The translations under genes and the position numbers were made by a program. Below, piece by piece: positions 1-7,355 of a stretch of DNA of 10,233 nt. The stretch's first letter is position 1. Every line of letters starts with the position of its first letter. This DNA is from JBNJDW01 sp051745265. GTDB lineage: Bacteria > Pseudomonadota > Alphaproteobacteria > Micavibrionales > CSBR16-224. The notes below the pieces were generated by a model. That model had not been told where the DNA came from and ran no database searches. It saw only the letters and a program-made list of their open reading frames with translations. The stretch covers positions 1 through 10,233 of the forward strand of contig JBNJDW010000056.1 of NCBI GenBank assembly GCA_051745265.1, read 5' to 3'.

Positions 1-1259
1 TGTAACCATTTATCCATCACGGCGGCTGCTGTCAAGTCTCCGGTAACATTAATAACCGTCCGGCACATATCTAAAATCCGGTCAACAGCCAGAATCATGG
101 CGATACCGCCCGCGGTGATACCGATGCTGGCCAGTACACCGGAGAGAATAACCAGACCGACCCCGGGGCTGCCGGGCGACCCGATTGAGGCACCGATGAT
201 CGTTACGGACAATAATGCGATCTGTGCAAAGGACAGATCAATACCAAAGACCTGCGCCAGAAATAAACCGGCAATGACCTGATAGATGGCGGTGCCGTCC
301 ATATTGATGGTCGTACCCAGCGGAATAATGAATCCGGCGGTTTCCGGCGAGATATCGAGTTTTTCCTCAGCAATTTTCAAACTGATTGGCATGGTTGCCG
401 CCGAGCTTGAGGTTGAAAAGGCCAGAATTTGCGCTTCACGAATTTTTTTGACGAAATCAAAAGGATTGCGATGGGCCGCAAAAAACAAAATCATCATATA
501 CATCACCAAAACACAGAGCAGTCCGGTAAGGACTGTACCAATATAAGCCGACATGGCGATCAGGGTATCCGGCCCCATCTGTATCGCCAGATGAGATAGA
601 AAACCAAACACAGCCAGCGGTGCCAGTTTCATAATCCAGAAAACGATTCGCATCGCAACGTCCAAACCGGCCTGCAACAGATCTGTGATGGGTTTAGAAC
701 GGCTGTCCGGCAGGGAAAGCAGGGCAATACCGGTGATGATCGAGGCAATGACAATTTGCAGCATACTGTATTCGACCATGGCCTTTGCCGGATTATCCGG
801 CAACAGCCCGATCAACAGGCTGGGCAGGCTTGGCCTGTCATCTCCGATCTCCGGTATAGAACCGCGATTGGCCAGGGCCTCTTCGGTCAGGACCATGGCG
901 GGATCAATATATTGTCCGGGGTCAATCAGGCCGGACAGCAGAATACCAATCAAAACAGCAATCGTTGTGGTACCGACAAAGTAGAGCCCAATCCAGGTGC
1001 CTTTGGTTTTAAGAGCGTCCAGGCTTTTGCTGTCTGCAATCGCCAATGTGATCGAGGCAATGATTAAAGGCAGAATAATCATTTTAATGACCGCCAGAAA
1101 AACCCCGCCGGGCAGGGCCAGCCATTCGGCAATTATATTTGCAGTGTCCTCTTTAACGACAGCGCCGGCATGCGGTGACAGGATCAGCCCGACGGCCAGA
1201 CCCAGGAGCATCCCCCAGAGCATTTGTTTCCAAAGCGGCATATGTTTAAAGAAGAACAT
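1..1259 (-). CDS. Dicarboxylate/acidic amino acid:cation symporter (SLC1/DAACS family), 3' end cut by window edge
   Basis: The first 419 codons are visible and the C-terminus lies beyond the left edge. The protein is an inner-membrane secondary transporter that takes up glutamate, aspartate or C4-dicarboxylates with Na+ or H+. Family landmarks appear in the right order: the serine-rich HP1 motif SSSAATMP at about residues 284-291, NMDGTA in TM7 at 319-324, the HP2 loop GSPGSPGVG at about 360-368, and DRILDMCRTVINVTGD in TM8 at 393-408. By alignment to GltPh, D397, R400, N404 and D408 match the substrate- and cation-binding D394, R397, N401 and D405. The retained arginine favours an acidic substrate over a neutral one, which is an inference. 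The ATG at 1257-1259 is preceded by AAGGAA (complement of 1265-1270) five bases away. It is divergent from the DUF389 gene. The exact substrate (GltP-like or DctA-like) cannot be fixed from sequence. Confidence 0.95.
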   Translation of the reverse strand, partial: MFFFKHMPLWKQMLWGMLLGLAVGLILSPHAGAVVKEDTANIIAEWLALPGGVFLAVIKMIILPLIIASITLAIADSKSLDALKTKGTWIGLYFVGTTTIAVLIGILLSGLIDPGQYIDPAMVLTEEALANRGSIPEIGDDRPSLPSLLIGLLPDNPAKAMVEYSMLQIVIASIITGIALLSLPDSRSKPITDLLQAGLDVAMRIVFWIMKLAPLAVFGFLSHLAIQMGPDTLIAMSAYIGTVLTGLLCVLVMYMMILFFAAHRNPFDFVKKIREAQILAFSTSSSAATMPISLKIAEEKLDISPETAGFIIPLGTTINMDGTAIYQVIAGLFLAQVFGIDLSFAQIALLSVTIIGASIGSPGSPGVGLVILSGVLASIGITAGGIAMILAVDRILDMCRTVINVTGDLTAAAVMDKWL

Positions 1260-1281
1260 AGTATTTCCTTTTTAATTCTGG

Positions 1282-1330
1282 TCTATATTAGGCGATAGAG
1301 CGGTTCAAATTGAAGGAAAAACTTTTTTTT
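1282..1330 (-). promoter_or_regulatory. Candidate promoter for the DAACS transporter with an upstream A-tract
   Basis: Reading the minus strand, TTCAAT (complement of 1309-1314) and TAATAT (complement of 1285-1290) are separated by 18 bases. An alternative pairing is TTGAAC (1303-1308) with TATAGA (1282-1287), but that spacer is only 15. A run of eight A on this strand (1323-1330) lies just upstream of the -35, where an UP element would sit. An 11-base palindrome TTCAAATTGAA (1304-1314) overlaps the -35 and could be an operator. Hexamer matches are only partial, so this is an inference. Confidence 0.35.
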
Positions 1331-1357
1331 ACGGTTTGAGCCTTAACATTTTTTTTT

Positions 1358-1363
1358 CGGAGA
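1358..1363 (+). promoter_or_regulatory. Ribosome binding site that fixes the DUF389 start
   Basis: CGGAGA contains a full GGAG core six bases before the ATG at 1369. An upstream in-frame TTG at 1336 would add eleven residues but has no purine-rich site in front of it, only T-rich sequence, so the ATG is preferred. Confidence 0.75.
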
Positions 1364-1368
1364 CCCGC

Positions 1369-2427
1369 ATGAGTTACCGTATTTTACAGCTTCATGTTGA
1401 AAACAGTCATGAGCATCAGCTCAAGGAATTGTTAAAAGATTCGGCGATTGTCGATTACTGGCAGATTGAAAAAAGCCCGGATATGCAGTTTTGTGAACTG
1501 CTGGTTAAAACATCTGATGCTCAAAAACTAACGGATAAGGTCGAGACTTTTATGGGCAATCCCTATCCTGCGGATACTCTGGGTATGGGGCCAAAATCGC
1601 GGACCCGGCTTGTTTCTATTCCGGTTTCTGCCGTCTGGCCGCGGACAGAGGATGAAGGAAAGAAAACATCGGGTGAAAAATCTCATGGTTTTTCCGAATT
1701 GGGCCGGGAAGAGCTTTATAACGAGATCAGTCGCGGCACGGAAGTGACCTCTACTTTTTTTGCGCTGGTGATCTTATCGACTATTGTGGCGGCGATCGGC
1801 CTTATCGAAGACAATGTGGCGGTTATTATCGGCGCCATGGTGATTGCGCCATTGCTGGGGCCCAATCTGGCCTTAGCGCTGGCAACGGCGCTTGGGGATA
1901 CAAAACTGATGTCCCGGGCTATTTTTACCAATGTCAGCGGTCTTATTATTGTTCTGATATTAGGGTATATTGTGGGTTTTCTTTGGCCGTATACATTGGA
2001 GGCAGAGGAAATTATATCCCGTACGCAGGTGACGTATGGCGGTATCATTCTGGCGATTGCATCAGGCGCGGCAGGGGTGTTGTCTTTGCTGGGCGGTGTT
2101 GCGGCCGGGATGGTCGGTGTTATGGTCGCTGTTGCTCTGTTACCGCCGGCAACGGTAACCGGCCTGATGCTGGGCGCCGGGAACTATCCGGCGGCGATGG
2201 GCGCGACTCTGTTATTGGTGGTCAATATTGTCTGTATCAACCTGTCCGCCAAGCTTGTTTTTTTGGTTAAGGGAATCCGTCCCCGGCAATGGTTTGAGCA
2301 AAAACGCGCCGGTCAGGCCATGTTCTGGTATATTCTGTTCTGGACGATAACCCTGGTCGTATTGGCAGGGCTTATTGCCTTAAGCAAAGATCAGCCTGAT
2401 CTGGCGCTGCAAGTAGAGGCTGGTTAA
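1369..2427 (+). CDS. DUF389 family multi-pass membrane protein
   Basis: This 352-residue protein has a soluble N-terminal part (about 1-120) of alternating strands and helices, followed by a hydrophobic C-terminal half. I count six or seven membrane segments, roughly at 127-147, 150-172, 186-206, 222-245, 246-268, 274-300 and 316-337. The family signature is clear in EDNVAVIIGAMVIAPLLGP (about 147-165), the conserved (N)-x-IIGAM-x-x-P-L-x-GP block of DUF389, followed by a second conserved block GLIIVLILGY and the LLPPATVTG segment near 258-266. The biochemical role of DUF389 proteins is not established to my knowledge; a transport or channel role is only a guess. The gene stands alone, divergent from the DAACS transporter and convergent with the secreted-protein gene, with 9 bases between the two stop codons. 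Confidence 0.9.
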   Translation: MSYRILQLHVENSHEHQLKELLKDSAIVDYWQIEKSPDMQFCELLVKTSDAQKLTDKVETFMGNPYPADTLGMGPKSRTRLVSIPVSAVWPRTEDEGKKTSGEKSHGFSELGREELYNEISRGTEVTSTFFALVILSTIVAAIGLIEDNVAVIIGAMVIAPLLGPNLALALATALGDTKLMSRAIFTNVSGLIIVLILGYIVGFLWPYTLEAEEIISRTQVTYGGIILAIASGAAGVLSLLGGVAAGMVGVMVAVALLPPATVTGLMLGAGNYPAAMGATLLLVVNIVCINLSAKLVFLVKGIRPRQWFEQKRAGQAMFWYILFWTITLVVLAGLIALSKDQPDLALQVEAG

Positions 2428-2436
2428 GAGATTGCC

Positions 2437-2868
2437 CTATTTATTGCCTGCCTTTTGAATGTCGAACAGGCAGGTATCTTGATTTTTATTTGTAACGGGT
2501 GTAGCTGCAATACCGGAAATGGTATGGCCGGGACGTGGTTTGTTTTCCGAGCAAAGTTTAAAATGCGCATCTTCACCAACTTTATATCTGTCACAGGATG
2601 AACCGTGCCTGTTAGTGTATGTCTCATAAACCTCAACTTCTTTTAGTCTTACAGTCAGGCGCTGATAACTGTCATTAAAGATACTCGGTGTCGAGTTATA
2701 AGGCGCATCCAATCGTCTTTGGACCTTTATAACCGTCCCTGTGATAAAGCAGGTGTCTTTTAGCTCAGGAGCCTTGTTATTTAAACTTGGTGGACTGGCC
2801 TTCGCAGATATGATCGGTACGGCGAATGCCGCCAATGTCAGGAAAAATATCAGTCGAATAGATTTCAT
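2437..2868 (-). CDS. Small secreted protein with four cysteines, function unknown
   Basis: I do not recognise this 143-residue protein. It begins with a typical Sec signal peptide: K2 and R5, a hydrophobic core IFFLTLAAFAVPII at about 7-20, and a likely signal peptidase I site after A24 (A22-K23-A24). The mature part of about 119 residues has exactly four cysteines (C40, C92, C106, C133), which could form two disulfides in the periplasm. Short strand-like segments such as FITGTVIKVQ (41-50), RLTVRLKEVEVYE (70-82) and AHFKLC (101-106) suggest a small beta-barrel, perhaps OB-like, but this is an inference from pattern only. The ATG at 2866-2868 has AAGGGG (complement of 2878-2883) nine bases upstream. 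The gene follows smc on the same strand after a 97-base gap but has its own promoter. The signal peptide, good ribosome site and promoter argue that it is a real gene. Confidence 0.8.
   Translation of the reverse strand: MKSIRLIFFLTLAAFAVPIISAKASPPSLNNKAPELKDTCFITGTVIKVQRRLDAPYNSTPSIFNDSYQRLTVRLKEVEVYETYTNRHGSSCDRYKVGEDAHFKLCSENKPRPGHTISGIAATPVTNKNQDTCLFDIQKAGNK
2445..2489 (+). terminator. Likely intrinsic terminator of the DUF389 gene, embedded in the converging gene
   Basis: A nine-pair stem is formed by TGCCTGCCT (2445-2453) and AGGCAGGTA (2468-2476), with one G-U pair and a 14-base loop. A T-rich stretch TCTTGATTTTTATTT follows at 2477-2491. It begins 18 bases after the DUF389 stop. The U-rich tract lies only on the plus-strand side, so it should work for the DUF389 transcript. 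The same bases encode the last dozen or so residues of the opposite gene. Confidence 0.5.
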
Positions 2869-2891
2869 AGATCAAAACCCCTTAATCGTTA

Positions 2892-2900
2892 AGTATATCA
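2892..2900 (-). promoter_or_regulatory. Extended -10 promoter of the secreted-protein gene
   Basis: The minus strand reads TGATATACT here, an extended -10 element (TGn followed by TATACT, five of six matches to TATAAT). No good -35 hexamer is present at 17-18 bases, which fits an extended -10 promoter. Transcription would start near 2885, giving a leader of about 17 bases that just includes the AAGGGG ribosome site. Confidence 0.5.
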
Positions 2901-2967
2901 TATCTTGTTCGCATCGCAGGTAAAGTTCTTTTGTATTTTATAAGAAAATGCCTGCCATTATATTAAT

Positions 2968-5900
2968 CTAGGCCGCCTGGTTATCCGCGAACAGGTCCGG
3001 CTGTGTCATATCAACCGAAACCAGCTGTGAAATACCCCGCTCGCTCATGGTAACACCGTAAAGCCGGTCCATGCGGGCCATGGTCATGCGATGGTGGGTA
3101 ATGACGATAAACCGTGTATTGCCGTCATTTGCCATTTTTTCAAGCAATGTGCAGACCCGGTCAACATTGCTTTCATCAAGCGGCGCATCAATCTCGTCAA
3201 GGACGCAGATCGGCGCCGGATTGGTCAGGAACATACCAAAAATCAGGGCGATCGATGTCAAAGTCTGCTCACCACCTGAGAACAGCGAGAGAATCTGCAG
3301 TTTTTTACCCGGCGGCTGCGCGTAAATTTCAAGCCCGGCGGCAAGCGGATCATCGGCATCGGTGAGCTCCAGATGGGCGCTGCCACCGCCGAACAGAACC
3401 TGAAACAATTCGGCGAAATGCTGATTGACGGTTTCAAAGGCAATTAATAACCGCTCCCGCGCTTCTTTGTTAAGTTTGTTGATGCCCTGACGCAGGCGGG
3501 AAATGGCCGCCAGCAGGTCATCACGCTCGCTTTGCATGGTTTCCATTTCGGCCAGCAGTTCCTGACTTTCGACTTCGGCGCGCAGGTTGACGGGGCCCAT
3601 ATTCTCGCGCTCCCGCACCAGACGTTCCAGCTTGGCCTGTAGTTTATCAATATCTTCATCCGCGAGGCTTTCGGCGCTCAGATCGACTTTTTCAAGCAAG
3701 TGATGGGCAGCGCAGCTGAATTTTTCGTCAATCTGGGCCTCAAGAGTTTCCAGCGCCTGTTTGGCGGTACTGACCCCGGCCTGCGCCATGGCGCGGCTTT
3801 CTCTGGCATCGGCAAGTTTGCTTTCGACCTCTTTCAAGGCGCGCTGGTATTCAAGATTATCATTTTCAGCAACGGCCAACTTGTCAGCGGCGGCATTGCG
3901 GGCCTGTTCGGCACTGGCGATCTGATCACGCAGGGCGTCTTTTTTGCCGCTGATTTCATCAGGACGGCTGGTCAGGGTTTGCAGTTCGGCTTCAATTTCG
4001 GTTTTGCGCAGGGTCAGTTCCTCAACCCGTGTCTGGGATTGATCTTTGCGCGTGCTCCAGTTTTCAATATCCCGTTTCAGGCTGGTGATCCGCTGTTCGC
4101 GTTGATCTTTTTCGCTGATGATCTGGTTAAGCTGGGACTGCAATTCTAACAGCGCACCGCGTTCGGTATTCAATTTCTCGCGCAGTTCGACCAGTTTTTC
4201 ACGGCCACCATCTTCGGCGGGCAGGGCCTTGAAGGCCTTTTCCAGTGTTTCCAGCTGTGCGGTCTGGGTTTCACGTGTGTTCCGGGTGGTGTCAATTTCA
4301 ACGCTCAGCCGGGACAGAGTCTCGGTCGTTTTGCTGGTATCGCGTTTAAGGGTTTCAAGATCGGCCCGGGTCTCTTCAACGGCAGCTTCGGCATCCAGTG
4401 CCTCTTGCCGGGCGGATTGCAGTTTTTCTTCGATATCCGCGCGTTTTTTGCGGCTTTTATCGCGTTCTTCTTCTGCTTTCTTAAGCTGAATGGCCGCGGC
4501 CTCAAGATCGCTTTGCATGTCTTTCAGCCGGTTGCGCTGTTCAAGACGCTGGGCTGACGGGGAAATCGCATCATCACGGATCGACAGCCCATCCCAGCGA
4601 AACGCTGCACCGCTTTTGGTGACAAGGCACTGGCCGGGCTTTAGTTTTTCCATCAACGCTTTTGCCTGATCACTGGTATCGGTAACGCCGATCTGCGACA
4701 GACAGCGTTCCAGCGCCGGCGGCGCATCGACCAGATCAAGAACGGAGGTTGCGCCCTTGGGCAGTGCCGGCGGGGCCTCATATGCAGGCAGGGCCTGCCA
4801 GTGGATCGGCGCCTCATCGTTCAAGGCGGCTTGCAGATCATCGCCGAGCGCGGCGGCCAGCGCTTTTTCAAAGCCGCCCTCAACGGTAACACTGTCAATG
4901 ACCGGCGGATAATCCTGCGCTTCTTCGGTATAAAGCAGTTTATGCAGCGTATCGGCCTCGGCATTCAGCTTGGTATAGTTCTGCTGGCACTTTTGATAGG
5001 TTTCGAGGGTCGTTTCAACGGACTCTTCGGCACTGGTTTTCTCTTCTTCCAAAGCCCGGCGCTTGTCACGGGCGGCGTTATAGGCCTTGACCAGATTTTC
5101 AACGGCGGTTTCAAGTTCCTTGATCTGGTCCTGCTCTGGCGTTTCGGCGAGCAGTTTTTCCTTTTGCGCTTTTAAATCTTTAAGCTGTCTTTCCGAGCGT
5201 TCAATGGTTGAACGGGCATCTGAAATCTGTTGTTCAAGACTGTCGCGCTTTGCCGTGCGGGCGGCCAGATCCTCGGTCAGGGCCGAGGTTTTTTCTTCAA
5301 GTCCGGCGACGCTTTGTTCTTTGTTTTCTTTATCACGGCCAATGGCGTTCAGCTTTTCTGTTTCCTCTTGGGGATCAATCCGGGTTTCGGCCAGTTGTTC
5401 GGTCAGTTTGCGGATGGTCTCGTCTGCTTCACGGGTCAGCTGGGTTTCACGGTCAAGATCGGTCTTGATCTGCATTAACTGAGAGGTCGTCCGCGCGGTT
5501 TCAGCCTCAAGCCGTTCTTCTTCGCTTTCGATTTGACCATAGGTGATTTTCAAATGCTGTAATGTGGCGGCGGCTTCAGCCTCGGCTTTGCGCAGATCGG
5601 GCAGCACACCGGCTGTATCTGTCTGCGCCGTGCTGCGCTGGGTCACGGTAACAGTCAGTTCACGAACGATGTCTTCCGCATCGTTAAAGGCGGCCCGGGC
5701 CTGATCAACGGCGGTCAGAGCGGATTTGTGTTTTAAATAAAGCACGCTGGCTTCGGCTTTTTGAATATGGCCGCTGAGATTACGATAGCGGGCGGCCTGC
5801 CGGGCTTGTTTCTGCAACCCGCCAAGCTGGGTTTCCATCTGACCGACGACATCCTCGACCCGGGTCAGGTTGGTTTCCGCGCCGCGGAGCTTCAGTTCTG

Positions 5901-6441
5901 CCTCATGCCGCCGGGCGTGCAGGCCGGAGATACCGGCGGCTTCTTCAAGAATCAAACGGCGCTGGGTCGGTTTGGCATTGATCAGATCGGCAACCCGCCC
6001 CTGAGAGACCAGTGCCGGCGAATTGGCCCCGATCGAAACATCAGCGAAGAGCAACTGGACATCCTTGGCCCGGACATTTTTACCATTGACCTTATAGGCC
6101 GAGCCGTGATCGCGTTCGATTTTACGGACGATTTCAAGCTCATCAGCGTGGTTTAATTCAGCCGGGGCTTCGCGTTTTGAATTATCAAGCCAGAGGGTGA
6201 CTTCGGCAATATTGCGCGCCGGTCTGCGGTCGGTACCGTTAAAAATAACGTCTTCCATGCCCGATCCGCGCATACGTTTGGCCGAGGTTTCCCCCATGGC
6301 CCAGCGCAGGGCTTCGACCAGATTCGATTTGCCGCAGCCATTCGGCCCGATAATACCGGTCAGGCCGTGACCTATTTCAAGGTCCGTGGTCTCGACAAAG
6401 GATTTGAATCCGGTCAGACGAAGTTTGTTAAACTGAACCAT
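2968..6441 (-). CDS. smc: Chromosome segregation/condensation protein SMC
   Basis: SMC is the ATPase of bacterial condensin; it dimerises, holds DNA and organises and segregates sister chromosomes, normally with ScpA and ScpB, which are not in this window. The 1157 residues match the usual length. The N-terminal head has Walker A GPNGCGKSN at 32-40 and the Q-loop region VSQGRV at 145-150. Coiled coil rich in E, K, Q and A runs from about 175 to 500 and from about 630 to 1000, around a hinge at about 505-625. The C-terminal head has the ABC signature LFSGGEQ at 1053-1059, Walker B ICVLDEIDAPLD at 1078-1089 and the H-loop ITHH at 1114-1117. The hinge is short and lacks the glycine-rich GGSxTGG end seen in Bacillus SMC. 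The ATG at 6439-6441 is 53 bases after the dsbA-like stop, so the two are probably one transcript. Confidence 0.98.
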   Translation of the reverse strand: MVQFNKLRLTGFKSFVETTDLEIGHGLTGIIGPNGCGKSNLVEALRWAMGETSAKRMRGSGMEDVIFNGTDRRPARNIAEVTLWLDNSKREAPAELNHADELEIVRKIERDHGSAYKVNGKNVRAKDVQLLFADVSIGANSPALVSQGRVADLINAKPTQRRLILEEAAGISGLHARRHEAELKLRGAETNLTRVEDVVGQMETQLGGLQKQARQAARYRNLSGHIQKAEASVLYLKHKSALTAVDQARAAFNDAEDIVRELTVTVTQRSTAQTDTAGVLPDLRKAEAEAAATLQHLKITYGQIESEEERLEAETARTTSQLMQIKTDLDRETQLTREADETIRKLTEQLAETRIDPQEETEKLNAIGRDKENKEQSVAGLEEKTSALTEDLAARTAKRDSLEQQISDARSTIERSERQLKDLKAQKEKLLAETPEQDQIKELETAVENLVKAYNAARDKRRALEEEKTSAEESVETTLETYQKCQQNYTKLNAEADTLHKLLYTEEAQDYPPVIDSVTVEGGFEKALAAALGDDLQAALNDEAPIHWQALPAYEAPPALPKGATSVLDLVDAPPALERCLSQIGVTDTSDQAKALMEKLKPGQCLVTKSGAAFRWDGLSIRDDAISPSAQRLEQRNRLKDMQSDLEAAAIQLKKAEEERDKSRKKRADIEEKLQSARQEALDAEAAVEETRADLETLKRDTSKTTETLSRLSVEIDTTRNTRETQTAQLETLEKAFKALPAEDGGREKLVELREKLNTERGALLELQSQLNQIISEKDQREQRITSLKRDIENWSTRKDQSQTRVEELTLRKTEIEAELQTLTSRPDEISGKKDALRDQIASAEQARNAAADKLAVAENDNLEYQRALKEVESKLADARESRAMAQAGVSTAKQALETLEAQIDEKFSCAAHHLLEKVDLSAESLADEDIDKLQAKLERLVRERENMGPVNLRAEVESQELLAEMETMQSERDDLLAAISRLRQGINKLNKEARERLLIAFETVNQHFAELFQVLFGGGSAHLELTDADDPLAAGLEIYAQPPGKKLQILSLFSGGEQTLTSIALIFGMFLTNPAPICVLDEIDAPLDESNVDRVCTLLEKMANDGNTRFIVITHHRMTMARMDRLYGVTMSERGISQLVSVDMTQPDLFADNQAA

Positions 6442-6494
6442 ACAGTCCGTTCTACCCCAGTTTCATGGTTTTAATCGGCGATACAGCCCGCGGA

Positions 6495-7193
6495 TCAGCG
6501 GGACAGTTTCTCGACGATGTCTTTAAAGTCATCAGCCGGAATGACACCGCTTTCGACTTCTGCGCCGCCGTTAAATACAAATGTCGGCGTGGCGTTGACT
6601 TTATAATCTGCGGAGGCATCCTGGCGGCTTTTTAAAACAGCCGTTTCAAGATCGCTGTTGCTAAGGCAGGCATTGATCCGGGCCTCAGACATGCCGGTCA
6701 GTTTGCCAAGCTTGCTCATCGCGGCGATCGGATCTTCGGCGCCAACCCAGCGTTTCTGGTTGGCAAACAGAACTTCGACCAAGCCGGAAAATTTATCTTC
6801 CGGTGCGCAGCGGGCCATCATGCTGGCGCGCAGGGCCACAGCATCCAGCGGGAATTCACGAAATACAAAACGGACTTTGCCGGTATCAATCAAATCTTCC
6901 TTGATTGTCGGCAGTACCGCGTTATGAAATTCGGCACAATGCATACAGGTCATTGATGCATATTCAATAACCGTAACAGGGGCATCCGCATCACCGAGAA
7001 CCCGGTCCTGCATCAGCGTTTCAACATCAATTTCGGCATCATTGCCTGAAGTAGTTGTTGTGGTCGTGCTTTCGACAACAGTCGTGCTGTCACCGGCCTG
7101 AGCAAGATTCGGCACGATAAAAAGTGACGAGAAAAAGGCGATCACGGCAATGGCGCCGACGAACACAGAAATATGTGTAACTGGTTTGTTCAT
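6495..7193 (-). CDS. DsbA-family periplasmic thiol:disulfide oxidoreductase
   Basis: This 232-residue exported thioredoxin-fold protein should act on cysteines of periplasmic proteins. An N-terminal hydrophobic segment (about 8-30) ends in NLAQAG, either a signal peptide cut after A33 or a membrane anchor. A threonine/serine-rich linker (about 36-50) follows. The DsbA-like domain holds the active site C83-M-H-C86 after VIEYASMT, and the cis-proline loop ATPTFVFNG with P203 at about 201-209. Two more cysteines, C129 and C176, lie in the inserted helical part and may form a structural disulfide. CMHC replaces the CPHC of E. coli DsbA; this variant suits the broader DsbA-like group (thioredoxin_4/DSBA-like), so I cannot say whether it oxidises or isomerises. 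The ATG at 7191-7193 has CAGGAT upstream. Its place directly before smc recurs in alphaproteobacteria, as far as I know. Confidence 0.92.
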   Translation of the reverse strand: MNKPVTHISVFVGAIAVIAFFSSLFIVPNLAQAGDSTTVVESTTTTTTSGNDAEIDVETLMQDRVLGDADAPVTVIEYASMTCMHCAEFHNAVLPTIKEDLIDTGKVRFVFREFPLDAVALRASMMARCAPEDKFSGLVEVLFANQKRWVGAEDPIAAMSKLGKLTGMSEARINACLSNSDLETAVLKSRQDASADYKVNATPTFVFNGGAEVESGVIPADDFKDIVEKLSR

Positions 7194-7228
7194 TTTAATA
7201 ATCCTGTTTTTTACGGTTAACGGGTCAG

Positions 7229-7258
7229 AGTATAGGCGAATTTTCCTGAGGGTTGCAA
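7229..7258 (-). promoter_or_regulatory. Sigma-70-type promoter for the dsbA-like/smc operon
   Basis: On the minus strand TTGCAA (complement of 7253-7258) and TATACT (complement of 7229-7234) are separated by 18 bases. The -10 matches TATAAT at five of six positions. Transcription would start near 7222, giving a leader of about 28 bases before the dsbA-like ATG. This is the best-scoring promoter I see in the window by eye. Confidence 0.6.
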
Positions 7259-7307
7259 TGCCGAAATTAAATTTTTCGTGGATTGCCGTCGCAGGATTGT
7301 GTTAAAT

Positions 7308-7325
7308 AACAGGAAATAACCTGTT
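7308..7325. repeat. Perfect inverted repeat in the dsbA/dapF divergent region
   Basis: AACAGG and CCTGTT form perfect six-base arms around AAATAA. The same stretch also contains a direct repeat of AAATAAC (7304-7310 and 7314-7320). It lies 30 bases before the dapF start and about 50 bases upstream of the dsbA -35. It could be a regulator binding site or a small hairpin in the dapF leader. I do not recognise the motif; it is not the alphaproteobacterial LexA box. No convincing -35/-10 pair for dapF was found around it. Confidence 0.4.
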
Positions 7326-7355
7326 GTAAGGTAATGTAGAACATGTGAGGTCACT

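Noticed and set aside
97..1275. Several plus-strand open frames across the first 1.3 kb
   Set aside because: The minus strand encodes a continuous SLC1-family transporter with all signature motifs through this region, which explains the open plus frames.
1336..1368. Upstream TTG start for the DUF389 gene
   Set aside because: No ribosome site precedes it, whereas the ATG at 1369 has GGAG at ideal spacing.
2388..2402. Perfect 15-base palindrome AGATCAG-C-CTGATCT near the end of the DUF389 gene
   Set aside because: It lies in coding sequence, has a one-base centre, and no U-run follows on either strand; probably chance.
2916..2955. Possible long hairpin GCAGG...CCTGC between smc and the secreted-protein gene
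   Set aside because: The stem is interrupted by mismatches and is not followed by a U-run on the minus strand, so it is not a convincing smc terminator.
3700..4149. Long open frames on the plus strand opposite smc (also around 4118-4489, 4801-5175, 5087-5482 and 5761-6156)
   Set aside because: They are antisense shadows of a gene with full SMC domain structure; their translations are low-complexity or composition-driven and have no coherent domain, start signal or ribosome site.
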